A stretch of 49,106 bases of DNA from Baaleninema simplex PCC 7105 (GCF_000332355.1 NZ_KB235961.1:41918-91023), one strand, 5' to 3'; positions 7,395 to 17,163 are shown, counted from the stretch's first letter. The notes: generated by a model from the sequence alone, not told the origin. Program-made: numbers and translations.

Positions 7395-9230
7395 ATGCGC
7401 GATTTCCTTCAAAAATACTGGAACGCCTTACTCTGGCTGGGCTTGTTTCTCGGCGTCGCCGGATTGTCCGCCGGGGGCGTATCTGGCGTTTGGGTTCCCG
7501 TTCCCGCCATATTGCTAATCGTGGGAATCGTTCTGTTGGGAATTTGGCTGATTTACCAAGGACAGTTTAGTCAGGGTTTTTGGAAGCGGCGATCGACCGA
7601 AGCGGGAACGAACGCCCTCTTCGCCACCCTCTCCGTGTTCGTTATCTTAGGAATCGTCAACGTTCTGGCCGTTCGCACCTCCGCCCGTTTCGACTTGACC
7701 GAAACCCAACGGTTTACCCTCGCCCCCCAAACCCAAGAAATCCTGCGAAATCTGGACGAACCCGTGAAAGTGTGGGTGTTCGGTAACCAACCTAGCGCCA
7801 CGGATACCGCCCTTCTCGAGAACTACGAACGGTTAGCCCCCCAACAGTTCGAGTACGAATACGTCGATCCGCAAACCAATCCCGGCTTAGTACGGGAGTT
7901 TAACGTCGGACAAATCGGCGATGTCTACCTCACCGCAGGCGAACGACGCCAGTACGTGCAAACCGTCGGTGTCGAACCGCTCTCCGAAGCCAAACTGACG
8001 AACCGTCTCGCCCAACTCTATAGCGGCGATCGCTTCACCGTCTATTTTCTTCAGGGTCACGGCGAACTTCCCATCGTCCCCGGTGGCGAAGATTCCCTGT
8101 CTAAAGCCGTTCGCGCCCTCGAAGACCAAAACGCCCTCGTCGAACCCCTCAACCTCATCGAAGCCGGAAGCGTTCCCGACGATGCGTCTGTCGTTATCGT
8201 CGCCGGCCCGACTGAGGAACTCTTCGACCCAGAAATTCAAGCCTTACAAGCTTATCTCGACAACGGCGGCGGCGTGTTACTCCTCATCGATCCCAATACC
8301 GACCCCGGTTTGACGGACTTTCTCGAGGCTTGGGGCGTAACCTTAGACGATCGCATCGCCATCGACCCCGAACGCTGGGTTCAAGGTTTCGGCCCCGCAG
8401 CCCCCCTCGTCATCGACTACGGAACCCATCCGATTACGACAGATTTCGGGCGCAATTACTCCCTGTTTCCCGTCGTGCGTCCGATGCAATACGACGACGT
8501 GGAGGGAATCGACACCTCGCCGCTGCTGTTTACCAGTAATGCGAGTTGGGCCGAACAGAATATCGACGAAGGCCCCGATTGGGAATTGAATCCTGAAGAA
8601 GACCGCCCCGGACCGCTGGTGTTGGCGGTGGCGTCGAGTCGAAAACTGGAAACGCCGGAACCTCAAGAAACCCCCGAACCCACAACGGAAGGGGAAGAGA
8701 ATTCAGAAACCGAAACGGACGCTGAAGCGGAAACGTCTGAAGAGACTAACGCTGAAGAACCTGTCGAAGAACCGGCCGATGAAAACGCCGAGGCCGAAAC
8801 AGAAACGCCGGAAGCGACAACGGAAGAAACGGTTGAGGAGAACGCCGAGGCGGATGCAGAACCCCCCGAAACTGAAGCAACTCCCGAACCGACTGCGTCT
8901 CCCGATACCGAGGCGGCTGAAACGGAAGACTCTGAAACGGAAGACTCTGAAGAAACCGTTCCCGAGGCGCGATTGGTGGTCGTCGGCGACTCCGACTTTA
9001 CGACCGATGCGTTTTTCGACGGACAACTCAACGGCGACTTTTTCCTCAACGCGGTGGAATGGCTGAATCCCGAGACGGAAGAAACGCTGTCGGTTCGTCC
9101 GCGAGAAGATGTCGATCGCACCATCGCCATGACGCCCCGACAAGCGCGACTTCTCGGGTGGACGGCGTTAGTCACGTTTCCAGTTATCGGGTTCGCCGCC
9201 AGTGCGATTTTGTGGTGGACGCGACGATAA
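7395..9230 (+). CDS. GldG-like ABC-associated protein with acidic insert
   Basis: The protein (611 aa) has the GldG/DUF7088 pattern. Two N-terminal membrane helices (about 13-55 and 75-95) precede a large periplasmic domain with the ARFDLTETQRFTLAPQTQEIL motif, and a C-terminal helix ends near residue 610. GldG forms part of the gliding-motility ABC complex in Flavobacterium; cyanobacterial versions accompany ABC-2 exporters. Residues about 415-530 are a Glu/Thr/Pro-rich low-complexity insert (repeats such as ETETPE) inside the ABC-type domain, just before the conserved VVVGDSDF strand. That insert also creates long spurious frames on the other strand. Confidence 0.9.
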   Translation: MRDFLQKYWNALLWLGLFLGVAGLSAGGVSGVWVPVPAILLIVGIVLLGIWLIYQGQFSQGFWKRRSTEAGTNALFATLSVFVILGIVNVLAVRTSARFDLTETQRFTLAPQTQEILRNLDEPVKVWVFGNQPSATDTALLENYERLAPQQFEYEYVDPQTNPGLVREFNVGQIGDVYLTAGERRQYVQTVGVEPLSEAKLTNRLAQLYSGDRFTVYFLQGHGELPIVPGGEDSLSKAVRALEDQNALVEPLNLIEAGSVPDDASVVIVAGPTEELFDPEIQALQAYLDNGGGVLLLIDPNTDPGLTDFLEAWGVTLDDRIAIDPERWVQGFGPAAPLVIDYGTHPITTDFGRNYSLFPVVRPMQYDDVEGIDTSPLLFTSNASWAEQNIDEGPDWELNPEEDRPGPLVLAVASSRKLETPEPQETPEPTTEGEENSETETDAEAETSEETNAEEPVEEPADENAEAETETPEATTEETVEENAEADAEPPETEATPEPTASPDTEAAETEDSETEDSEETVPEARLVVVGDSDFTTDAFFDGQLNGDFFLNAVEWLNPETEETLSVRPREDVDRTIAMTPRQARLLGWTALVTFPVIGFAASAILWWTRR

Positions 9231-9237
9231 CATCCAT

Positions 9238-10065
9238 TTAGCGGGAGATCGTTTCCGTTCCTGCGATTTCCCCAAAAATTTCTGTGGACAACTCGTGCAG
9301 TTCTCGATCTTTGAAAATTTCGAGATAAGTCGGGTCGTGGATAAAGTTTTGAAACCGTTCTAAAACTTTCAAATTCCTCGCCTTTCCGTCCAAACTTTGC
9401 TTGTCAAAGGAACTTCCTCCTCCGTGGTGAGTAATGGTATTTAATCCATTATCTGTGAATTGCAAATCGAGCTTTCGGGCGAGTTGATGACGGTATTCTC
9501 GATCGAGAAACCAGTGGTTAAAATTGATAATGACTTTGCGATCGGGTAAATATTGCGTTTCTCCAAGGAACTCTCTCGCGTAAGATTTCCATAGCTCGAT
9601 AATCTCCGGCGTGATTTCCCAATCGGCTTTTAACCAACTTGCAAAGGTATTGTAGGGATCTCGCAGGATTAACAGCGAGTAGAGATCTTGGCTTTTCCCG
9701 ACATGGGAATTTAAGTAGTCTTGATTTTTGAATATTTCTTCAAGCGATCGATTTTCGTAAGAACAAAGCAAGAGTTCTTTGGCAACTAGCGCTCCTGACT
9801 TATCGCGATCGCTCGGCCAGTATTCAAAATTGCGATAAAAAAGCCCCCAGTTTTTATACCAGGGATTCTGTTGAGGAAAAATGCCATTAATGAAGCAAGT
9901 TTTGAGAGGTTTTTGGGAGATAATCCAATTAATAACGGCGTGATTTCCAGAGCGTTGTAGTCCACAAAATTGAAACAACTTTTCGTTAATTGGATATCCC
10001 AAGCTCGCCCTGAATTTTCTCAGCGACGATCCCAAACGATAAGTCGTTCGTTTCAAACTGTTCAT
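9238..10065 (-). CDS. Sulfotransferase-like protein
   Basis: The 275-residue protein has a P-loop-like PAPS-binding segment, FCGLQRSGNHAVINWI, at residues 33-48. The second nucleotide-binding region LLILRDPYNTFASWL is at about 131-145. The order and spacing are those of sulfotransferases. Such enzymes transfer sulfate from PAPS to carbohydrate or peptide acceptors; here no exopolysaccharide cluster is adjacent. It converges with the GldG-like gene, 7 bp between stops. The family is likely, the acceptor unknown. Confidence 0.75.
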   Translation of the reverse strand: MNSLKRTTYRLGSSLRKFRASLGYPINEKLFQFCGLQRSGNHAVINWIISQKPLKTCFINGIFPQQNPWYKNWGLFYRNFEYWPSDRDKSGALVAKELLLCSYENRSLEEIFKNQDYLNSHVGKSQDLYSLLILRDPYNTFASWLKADWEITPEIIELWKSYAREFLGETQYLPDRKVIINFNHWFLDREYRHQLARKLDLQFTDNGLNTITHHGGGSSFDKQSLDGKARNLKVLERFQNFIHDPTYLEIFKDRELHELSTEIFGEIAGTETISR

Positions 10066-10281
10066 GAAGGCACTCGACCTCTCAGCGCGATCGCAAAATT
10101 AACTCGAACTGAATCAAAGTCTAGTTTGAATTGAGTGCGATTGTCGTTCCATCGCGAACTATTTAAGAAAGTGCGTTGGAAAACGGCTCTCAATCCTTCA
10201 GTTCTAAGGCAATCTTATGCGATGTACGTGAGATTTGTCAGGCGATCGGGGCGAATTCCTAAAAATTCGATCGCGTTTCCC

Positions 10282-11670
10282 TTACCGCACTTCAGACACC
10301 GCTTCCCCAACGTACTGAATTCGGTAAATGCGGTTGTTGGCTTCTTCGGTAAATAACAAACTCCCATCCGGTAACACTAACACCCCCACCGGACGACCCC
10401 AAGTTGTGGGAACGCTGGGGTCGAGGAGAAATCCCGTCAGGAAATCTTCGTAAGTCCCCAGGGGACGACCGGATTCGTCGAAGGGGACGAATACGAGTTT
10501 GTATCCCGTTCCGCGATCGCGATTCCAACTTCCCCGAAACGCCACAAACGCGCCGTTACGATATCTCTCGGGGAAGGTTTCGCCATCGTAAAACTGTAAC
10601 CCCAACGCCGCCGAATGGGACTGAAACAGTACGTCTGGGGTTTGAGTTTGCGCCGCTAAATCTGGGTTGGTGCTTTCTCCGTTGGCTTGGGTATGTCGGG
10701 GATCGAGGAAATTCGGCGACAAATACGCGTAAGGCCAGCCGTAAAATTCTCCCTCGCGAATTCGTGTCAGATAGTCAGGAACCAGGTCGTCCCCCAACCC
10801 ATCCCGTTCGTTGACGGCGGTGTAGAGTTCTCCGGTTTGGGGGTGAAGGTCCAATCCGACGGGATTTCGCAACCCTGACGCAAATACCTGCGCGTTGGAC
10901 CCGTCTAAATTCATCTCCATGACTGAGGCGCGAGGAAGGGGTTCTTCGCTGACGTTCGATCGCGACCCAACCGAAACATACAATTTATCGCCTTCTGGGG
11001 AAACCACCACGTTTCGCGTCCAATGCTGGCGATATCCCTGTCCGGGGAGGTCGGCGATTTTCTCGAAGTCTCCTGAAATTTCCCTTTGACCCTCGGTATA
11101 GGGAAAGCGAATGACCGCATCGGTGTTTCCGACATAAAAAGAGTCCCCCGCAAACGCCATCCCGAAGGGAATATACAGTCCGTCGTCTGCATCGGCGAAA
11201 ATTCCCGTTTCGTCCGCGACGCCATCGCTGTCGGTATCCTTCAGCCAACGAATTCGCGTTTCGGGGGTTTCTGTCACCAACACTTCCCCCGTCGGCGTCA
11301 ACGCCAACCATCGCGGACTCTCTAAATTCTCCGCGAAGACGTTGACTTGAAATCCGGGGGGAACGTTCAAAACGGGATTTTCGGGAATCGGAACCACTCG
11401 CGGCGGATTGGAGGCGCTTTCGGTGTGGTAGGGTTCGGGAAGGTCGGAAACTTGAATCGCGATCGCTTCGGGAGATAATTTCGCCGTCGAAATGACTTTT
11501 GCGACTGAAGCGGGACTCGGTGTCGTCTCAGACGAGTTTTGTGAATTTGGTAAATTTGGCGAATCCGTTGGGGACGACGTAGAACTTGGGGTTTCGACAG
11601 CTTCGTCTGAGGCGCACCCCGTAGCGAGGAATATTGAAAGCAGTACAATAGAAACAATTTTGGCTGGCAT
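10282..11670 (-). CDS. PQQ-type sugar dehydrogenase-like lipoprotein
   Basis: From the ATG at 11670 the N-terminus is a lipoprotein signal peptide (PAKIVSIVLLSIFLATGCAS, lipobox ATGC), followed by a Ser/Thr/Pro-rich linker. From about residue 100 the sequence follows the six-bladed propeller of soluble glucose/sorbosone dehydrogenases (PPGFQVNVFAENLESPRWLAL near the start, GLRNPVGLDLHP and VALEP-like turns later, LPDGSLLFTEEANNRIYRI at the end). Known members oxidise sugars with PQQ; many bacterial homologues are untested. A start at 11700 is also in frame; longer starts run into the divergent aspS upstream region. Confidence 0.88.
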   Translation of the reverse strand: MPAKIVSIVLLSIFLATGCASDEAVETPSSTSSPTDSPNLPNSQNSSETTPSPASVAKVISTAKLSPEAIAIQVSDLPEPYHTESASNPPRVVPIPENPVLNVPPGFQVNVFAENLESPRWLALTPTGEVLVTETPETRIRWLKDTDSDGVADETGIFADADDGLYIPFGMAFAGDSFYVGNTDAVIRFPYTEGQREISGDFEKIADLPGQGYRQHWTRNVVVSPEGDKLYVSVGSRSNVSEEPLPRASVMEMNLDGSNAQVFASGLRNPVGLDLHPQTGELYTAVNERDGLGDDLVPDYLTRIREGEFYGWPYAYLSPNFLDPRHTQANGESTNPDLAAQTQTPDVLFQSHSAALGLQFYDGETFPERYRNGAFVAFRGSWNRDRGTGYKLVFVPFDESGRPLGTYEDFLTGFLLDPSVPTTWGRPVGVLVLPDGSLLFTEEANNRIYRIQYVGEAVSEVR

Positions 11671-11993
11671 CGATCGAGACCCTCCGCTGTGCGAAACCAT
11701 TGTTAGCGAATGAGATGATGGGCGAATGAGACGAGGCGTTGGGGCGTGACGCAGAAAGTTGTCAATTTCGGGTCTACACTCAAGATTTTGCGGCCGTGTC
11801 ACGCATCCTTGTCTGTTGGCGGTGTACATTGGCGGTGCGTGACGGTCGATCGGTCTCGCGATCGACACCCAGTTTTTCAAGTCACGCACCCTACCACTCT
11901 CCACTCTCCACGCTTCACTGATAACGCCTCCATGCTGCATAATGGTAAAGTTTTCCAGTTTTGTCCTAGCGCGTTAATCCCACTGTTTCCACT

Positions 11994-13793
11994 ATGCGAA
12001 CCCACTATTGCGGCACTGTCCGAAAAGAACACATCGGCAAAACAGTAACATTCTGCGGTTGGGTCGATCGTCGCCGCGATCACGGGGGCGTGATTTTTGT
12101 GGATTTGCGCGATCGCACTGGCGTCGTTCAGATCGTCGGCGACCCGGAACGTACCCCTGAAGCATACAAACAAGCGGACGCCCTTCGCAACGAGTACGTC
12201 GTTCGCGTCACGGGAACGGTTTACGAACGTCCCGAAGAGTCCCTCAACCCGAAACTCCCCACGGGAGAGGTGGAAGTTTACGCTGAGACGATCGAACTTC
12301 TCAACAGCGTCCGCAAACAGCTTCCGTTCCAAGTCAGTACCGCCGAAGCGGAAAACGTGCGGGAAGAGTTACGGTTGAAATACCGCTATCTGGACTTGCG
12401 GCGCGATCGCATGGCGAATAACATCAAACTTCGCCACGAAACGATTAAAGCCATGCGCCGTTTTTTGGAAGATGAAGAAGGATTTCTGGAAGTCGAAACG
12501 CCAATTTTGACGAAATCGACGCCGGAAGGGGCGCGGGATTATTTGGTACCGAGTCGCGTCAATCCGGGGGACTGGTTTGCACTTCCCCAGTCGCCACAAT
12601 TGTTCAAACAGTTGTTGATGGTGTCGGGGTGCGATCGCTACTATCAAATCGCCCGTTGTTTCCGCGACGAAGACCTTCGCGCCGACCGACAACCGGAATT
12701 TACGCAGTTGGACATGGAAATGAGTTTCATGTCCTACGATGAAGTCATCGACCTGAACGAAAAACTCGTCGCCCATATTTATAAGGCGGTGAAAGGGATC
12801 GATCTTCCCCGTCCGTTCCCCCGGATGACCTATCAAGACGCGCTCGATCGCTACGGAAGCGATCGCCCCGATACCCGTTACGGATTGGAACTGGTAGACT
12901 TGTCGGATTTGATGAAAGATTCCGGCTTCAAAGTCTTTTCCGGTGCGGTCAAATCCGGCGGAATCGTCAAAGCTTTACCAATTCCCAACGCCAGCAAACT
13001 CATTTCTAACGTCCGCATCAAACCCGGTGGTGACTTGTTTAAAGAAGCCGCTGAAGCCGGAGCAAAAGGGTTGGCGTACATCCGCGTCAAAGAGGGTGGA
13101 GAAATCGACACCATCGGCGCGATTAAAGACAACCTCAGCGACGAACAACGCCAAGAGTTGTTAACGCGAACCGACGCCGAAGCCGGACATTTGCTGTTGT
13201 TCGGGGCGGGAGATGCAGATACGGTCAATAAAACCCTCGATCGCTTGCGTCAAGTCATCGCCCGCGAGTTAAACATGGTAGACGACAGCAAAATTAACCT
13301 GCTGTGGATTACCGATTTCCCCATGTTCGAGTGGAACGCCGACGAGAAGCGTCTCGAAGCCTTACACCACCCTTTCACAGCCCCCAATCCCGAGGATTTG
13401 AACGACCTCAAAACAGCGCGTGCGTTAGCTTACGATTTGGTTTTGAACGGAAACGAAATCGGCGGGGGAAGCCTGCGGATTTACCAGCGAGAAATTCAAG
13501 AAAAGGTATTTGAAGCCATTGGCTTGTCTCAGGAAGAAGCCAACGAGAAGTTTGGTTTCTTGATGGAAGCCTTTGAATACGGAACGCCGCCCCACGCTGG
13601 AATTGCGTATGGGTTAGATCGTCTGGTGATGTTGTTAGCCGGAGAAGAGTCGATTCGCGATGTCATTGCCTTCCCGAAAACGCAACAAGCCCGCTGTTTG
13701 TTAACCGATGCGCCCTCGCCTGTGGATAAGAAGCAGTTGAAGGAACTCTACGTTTCTTCGACGTTCAAACCGAAGGAGAAGAAGGAGTCGTAA
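11994..13793 (+). CDS. aspS: Aspartyl-tRNA synthetase
   Basis: The 599-residue class II synthetase has an N-terminal OB-fold anticodon domain ([20 protein letters not shown] near residue 23). Class II motif 2 is [18 protein letters not shown] and motif 3 is [12 protein letters not shown] near the C-terminus. A bacterial GAD insertion domain lies between them. Length and layout match bacterial AspRS. In organisms that lack asparaginyl-tRNA synthetase the enzyme is non-discriminating; the sequence alone does not decide this. It stands as a single gene; a hairpin repeat follows the stop. Confidence 0.98.
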   Translation: MRTHYCGTVRKEHIGKTVTFCGWVDRRRDHGGVIFVDLRDRTGVVQIVGDPERTPEAYKQADALRNEYVVRVTGTVYERPEESLNPKLPTGEVEVYAETIELLNSVRKQLPFQVSTAEAENVREELRLKYRYLDLRRDRMANNIKLRHETIKAMRRFLEDEEGFLEVETPILTKSTPEGARDYLVPSRVNPGDWFALPQSPQLFKQLLMVSGCDRYYQIARCFRDEDLRADRQPEFTQLDMEMSFMSYDEVIDLNEKLVAHIYKAVKGIDLPRPFPRMTYQDALDRYGSDRPDTRYGLELVDLSDLMKDSGFKVFSGAVKSGGIVKALPIPNASKLISNVRIKPGGDLFKEAAEAGAKGLAYIRVKEGGEIDTIGAIKDNLSDEQRQELLTRTDAEAGHLLLFGAGDADTVNKTLDRLRQVIARELNMVDDSKINLLWITDFPMFEWNADEKRLEALHHPFTAPNPEDLNDLKTARALAYDLVLNGNEIGGGSLRIYQREIQEKVFEAIGLSQEEANEKFGFLMEAFEYGTPPHAGIAYGLDRLVMLLAGEESIRDVIAFPKTQQARCLLTDAPSPVDKKQLKELYVSSTFKPKEKKES

Positions 13794-13806
13794 TCGCCTG
13801 TTGTGG

Positions 13807-13921
13807 GGTGAAATTCTCCAGATCCCCGGCATCTCCAAGATGCCGGGGATCTTATACCGGAAGTGCTAATCGGGAATTTTTCCACCCAAAACTGATGTTT
13901 TTGCAAAAGTGAGATGCACCC
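13807..13921 (-). mobile_element. MITE-like element, family C
   Basis: Read from 13921 downward, it starts GGGTGCATCTCACTTTTGC and is nearly identical for about 105 bp to the copy at 19465-19583. The far end, around 13807, is GGGTGAAATTC and no longer matches the inverted repeat. It holds the 31-bp hairpin at 13822-13852. Confidence 0.75.
13822..13852. terminator. Palindromic hairpin, 14-bp stem
   Basis: GATCCCCGGCATCT, loop CCA, AGATGCCGGGGATC: a perfect 14-bp stem 28 bp after the aspS stop. The same hairpin recurs at 19535-19565 and 21398-21427. It lacks a strong T run and may act as a terminator or be a mobile palindromic unit. Confidence 0.5.
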
Positions 13922-14024
13922 GTCGTAATCGCCTGTTGTGGGGTGGAATTCATCCACCCCAAAGGTTACAGAATTCACCAATCTGAAGTTGTCTTCTGAG
14001 ATGCACCCCTTTTCACCTTAAACC

Positions 14025-14108
14025 CGGAAGACCCTTAAATCTCTGCTTTCCATAATAGGTGTGACCATTTTTGACGCGATCTTCACTGCCGCATTGGGGA
14101 CAAATCAT
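14025..14108 (-). pseudogene. IS1-type transposase InsA N-terminal remnant
   Basis: Minus-strand codons from ATG 14108 read MICPQCGSEDRVKNGHTYYG then KQRFK, the zinc-finger start of IS1-family InsA proteins (CPxCG with a following VKNG). The frame then runs into GGGTCTTCCGGGTTTAAGG, which is also the left end of the element at 47010-47143, and stops. So the transposase was cut by a second element and only the zinc-finger part remains. Confidence 0.7.
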
Positions 14109-14160
14109 AAGCATAAACCACAGAAAAATCTTTTCATCATTACTGTATAATATCACCGAT

Positions 14161-14622
14161 TTACAGCAAGTTGGCTTGAGATAATTTCGCGATCGCCTCT
14201 ACTTTTGAGTTAACCCCCAGTTTTTGATAAACTCGCCGTAAATGCGTAGCCACCGTCCAAGGACTAATATTCAACTGTTTGGCGATGCACTTGTTCGGTA
14301 AACCCGCCGCCACTAACTCAACGATCGACTTTTCTCGAGGACTCAAATGGATGTGGTGAAACGTTTCAGGATTCTTCAAAAGACACCGAACCACATAATA
14401 AGGCGTTCCGTCGATATCCGATTCAAAAATCACTTCGTGAACTGTGTTTCGATCGCAATGTAAAACCTTTTTCGAGGAGGTCGTCTCAATTTGCTGGACG
14501 AGACGTTGTAATAAAGTTTGAACCATCATGGTATTGATCTCAGGGAGTGCGTTCGATACCCGATCGAGCAGTCTTAAAGAATTTCTAAGAGATAAAACTC
14601 TAGAAGAACACTCAACCCACAT
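14161..14622 (-). CDS. LuxR-type helix-turn-helix regulator
   Basis: The C-terminal 60 residues form a LuxR/NarL helix-turn-helix (LSPREKSIVELVAAGLPNKC at about 93, then ISPWTVATHLRRVYQKLGV, the recognition helix). The N-terminal 90 residues show no receiver-domain aspartates; they contain a short beta/alpha segment (EVIFESDIDGTPYYVVRCLL). It is therefore a stand-alone DNA-binding protein and not an ordinary response regulator. Nearby mobile-element remnants suggest a dynamic site. The target genes cannot be read from the sequence. Confidence 0.85.
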   Translation of the reverse strand: MWVECSSRVLSLRNSLRLLDRVSNALPEINTMMVQTLLQRLVQQIETTSSKKVLHCDRNTVHEVIFESDIDGTPYYVVRCLLKNPETFHHIHLSPREKSIVELVAAGLPNKCIAKQLNISPWTVATHLRRVYQKLGVNSKVEAIAKLSQANLL

Positions 14623-14979
14623 TGCAACCCCGATGTGTTTCTAAACTAACGTCGGTCTACGTAAAAACACGTAGAGCTGTGTCGCTTTTACAGGCGGTTA
14701 TAGAGGAGGTGACTTGTTGGGGGTGGGGGGTTCGACCCGTTCGATGCGGTCTGACAGCGCGATCGCTCGCTCGGATTGTGTTTGCGTTTGCTACCACAAA
14801 ATCGTAAAAATGTCAAATCTTGTCAGACGATCGCGTCATCGTCCGATCGCCGATCGGCTTGAGATTCCTATCCCTCGATCGAGTGTCGCTTAAAAATGGG
14901 ACTGAACGATGGGTGCAGGCGATCGTTACAACGGTAAGCAAGTCAAGCAACCCAAGTTACCCTCACCGACAACGCAACC
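14623..14979. other. Gene-free stretch before the 650-aa gene
   Basis: No convincing gene. It contains several CGATCG sites and probably the promoter of the gene at 14980; no element ends were seen. Confidence 0.5.
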
Positions 14980-16932
14980 ATGCAAAGTAGCAGTCAACTC
15001 CCCAACCGTTTCAGTACCGAACTCCTCATCGAAGGACAAGTACAACTCCTCAAAGATAGCGATTGTCCTCCCGACAACTTACCGCTTGTCGCCTACGCCT
15101 TCACCCCACAAGGTCGGTTTCTTAGTTCCGACAACGTCGAAGCCAGCGGAAGTTTCAGCATAGCGGTGAAACTTCCCGAACCCAGCGACATCGATCTGTA
15201 CGTCGGCCCGGAAACCGACCCGAAAAAAATTCGCCAGTCCTCCGCTTACCGTCAAACCTTCCGAGCCAAAGAGTGGATTCAGGACAATACGGGATATCGA
15301 CTCAAACCCGTTTTAGACATCCCCCCCCTCGTCTGGCGTCCTTGGTGGCCGCGTTACGTTTGCGTGTCCGGTCACGTTCGCAAACTTCTCGGGAAAATTG
15401 GGAATTTCCCCATCGGGTGTTCCGTTCCCTACGTCAAAGTCGAGGTGTTCGATGTCGATCGCGAAGCCTGTTGGTTCCCTTATCTCGATCGCCTGCGGGA
15501 CGTTCTGCGCGATCGCCTGACGATTCCCGTTCCCGAACTCCTCGAACGCGTTCCCGAACCCATCGACCCCATCGATCCGCCACCGCTGGCCGCCTTCTCG
15601 AGAGCGATCGCCGAACCCTTACCCACGCAAGTCGCGCAACTTCCCCAACTGACCCTGACGTCCCGACTCGCACCTTGGTATCTTTTCCCCCGTTGCTTCT
15701 ACAGCAAACAAAAACTCTGCGAAACCCGTACCGACGAAAACGGCTTTTTCCAATGCTGTTTCCGCTGGTTCCCCTTCTCGATTCGTCGCGGACGCCTGCG
15801 GTACGACGCCAAACCCGATATTATCGTGCGCGTGACGCAAATTATCGACGGAATCGAGCGGGTACTGTACCTCGACCCCTATAGCAACACCCGTTGGAAC
15901 GAAACCAACGCGCACATCGATCTCTATCTCGAAGACGACGATCTCGACTGTGGAGAAGGTGGAACTCCCCAACGTCCGCCGGGAAACCAGGTGTTCTTTA
16001 CTCGCATCGGCGACGATGAGGTGTACGACATCGACCAAACTTCGGGATCGTACGAAAAAGCTCCCTATCAAAACGTGGTCTATGGTGGTTTTCTGCGAAT
16101 TTACGCGCAGTTTGGCGATAACTTAAGCGACGGTTCGCCGAAACGCTACTATCGTTTATCCTACGCCGCTAAGGGAAGCAGCAACTTCAAGCCGATTAAA
16201 CCTCGGGTTCTCTCGGATACGCGAGTCGATAAAACCACCCTCGTCGGCGAAACTTACACCCTCGGTCCGACTGTCGTGGGAAGCGAAGCGGGGTTGTACG
16301 AAGTCCGCAACTTCGAGGATTATTACTGGTACAATCCCGATCTCATCGGATATTGGAACACGCCAGACGACATCCCCGATACGGGTGCGATCGCTCTGCG
16401 GTTGGAGGTGTTCGACGACAGTGGAAACAAACTCACCTCGGCGACGGTAGACTATCGCGACGGAACTACGACACCGGGAAGCGAACTCGCTACGATGACG
16501 GACGCTTGCGATTTGGTGTTGACGGTAGACAACAATCCACCGGAACTGGTGTTAGACACCCCTGCGAAAAACCCATGCGGCGTGATTCCGTCCTCGCAGA
16601 TTCCCACTCTCGCCTTTGGTGTGAAGGTCTCTCAGAAATACAACCGTCTTTATAGCTGGAGTTTGACTTACAGCAAGGGAACGACGAATTCTTTCCAATA
16701 CGCGACCGACGACAATCCGGCGACTCCCGGCGTCAACGAACGAAGTGCGCGTCGCGAAACCACAGGAATTTCTACCCCCGTCGATACGTCCTTCGCCGGA
16801 ACGAAACTCACTACGGGTTTGACGCATACTTGCGCGTTCGTGGTTCGGTTGGTGGCGTATCCCCACATTCGCGACGGTCGCCAGTTTATCTATCGCCGTG
16901 AAGTCGAAAAGGCGATCGCGATCGATTTCTAG
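14980..16932 (+). CDS. Large beta-rich protein of unknown function
   Basis: The protein (650 aa) has no signal peptide or membrane helix that I can see. Residues 15-75 look like a transthyretin-like or carboxypeptidase-regulatory-like beta-sandwich (LLIEGQVQLLKDSDCPPDNL). Residues 128-165 look like a second one (GCSVPYVKVEVFDVD). A Pro-rich spacer lies near 190-205 and an Asp-rich stretch (LYLEDDDLDCGEGG) near 310. The last 250 residues are rich in Thr/Tyr strands and repeated aromatic turns. I recognise no enzyme motif. A rho-independent terminator follows at 16980. It may be a surface or scaffold protein, but this is speculative. Confidence 0.75.
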   Translation: MQSSSQLPNRFSTELLIEGQVQLLKDSDCPPDNLPLVAYAFTPQGRFLSSDNVEASGSFSIAVKLPEPSDIDLYVGPETDPKKIRQSSAYRQTFRAKEWIQDNTGYRLKPVLDIPPLVWRPWWPRYVCVSGHVRKLLGKIGNFPIGCSVPYVKVEVFDVDREACWFPYLDRLRDVLRDRLTIPVPELLERVPEPIDPIDPPPLAAFSRAIAEPLPTQVAQLPQLTLTSRLAPWYLFPRCFYSKQKLCETRTDENGFFQCCFRWFPFSIRRGRLRYDAKPDIIVRVTQIIDGIERVLYLDPYSNTRWNETNAHIDLYLEDDDLDCGEGGTPQRPPGNQVFFTRIGDDEVYDIDQTSGSYEKAPYQNVVYGGFLRIYAQFGDNLSDGSPKRYYRLSYAAKGSSNFKPIKPRVLSDTRVDKTTLVGETYTLGPTVVGSEAGLYEVRNFEDYYWYNPDLIGYWNTPDDIPDTGAIALRLEVFDDSGNKLTSATVDYRDGTTTPGSELATMTDACDLVLTVDNNPPELVLDTPAKNPCGVIPSSQIPTLAFGVKVSQKYNRLYSWSLTYSKGTTNSFQYATDDNPATPGVNERSARRETTGISTPVDTSFAGTKLTTGLTHTCAFVVRLVAYPHIRDGRQFIYRREVEKAIAIDF

Positions 16933-16979
16933 CCTCGATTTTGGGTTTTCAAGTTTGCCTCGTTCCTCAGTGCAACCGT

Positions 16980-17010
16980 CCCCGTTTCTCAAAAAACGGG
17001 GATTTTTTTA
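16980..17010 (+). terminator. Rho-independent terminator
   Basis: CCCCGTTT, loop CTCAAAA, AACGGGGATTTTTTT: an 8-bp GC-rich stem followed by a T run, 48 bp after the stop of the 650-aa gene. Confidence 0.85.
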
Positions 17011-17020
17011 GATCGATTTT

Positions 17021-17123
17021 CTATAGCAGTACGACTTCGTTTGCGGCTTGTTTTCAGGATAGATCGTTACGGTATGGGGTTTTCAGCCGATCTGTTTCCG
17101 CAAACCATTTAGGATTGCTATAG
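17021..17123. mobile_element. MITE-like element, CTATAGCA family
   Basis: The 103-bp element has CTATAGCA at the left and TGCTATAG at the right, with more distant symmetry around TTTGCGG. A near-identical copy lies at 47669-47770 in the same orientation. It has no coding capacity. A degenerate piece of the same family (CCGCAAACCATTTAACAATGC) lies near 21465. Confidence 0.8.
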
Positions 17124-17163
17124 TAGACTTTCCATTAGCCCTGAAGTACTGGGATTCGAGCGT

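Larger units (their letters stand above)
13788..13945. repeat. Direct repeat spanning the aspS stop codon
   Basis: The 24 bases covering the last aspS codon, the stop and the following bases (13788-13811) recur at 13922-13945, and similarity continues about 10 bases further. Between them sits the miniature element at 13807-13921, so the repeat flanks it. A long duplication of the target, or a local tandem duplication, could explain this. Confidence 0.75.

Noticed and set aside
8663-9175. Long minus-strand frames rich in Ser/Val/Ala
   Set aside because: They mirror the Glu/Thr/Pro-rich insert of the GldG-like gene; no independent start or homology.
12369-12836. Minus-strand frame inside aspS
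   Set aside because: Shadow of a highly conserved gene on the other strand.
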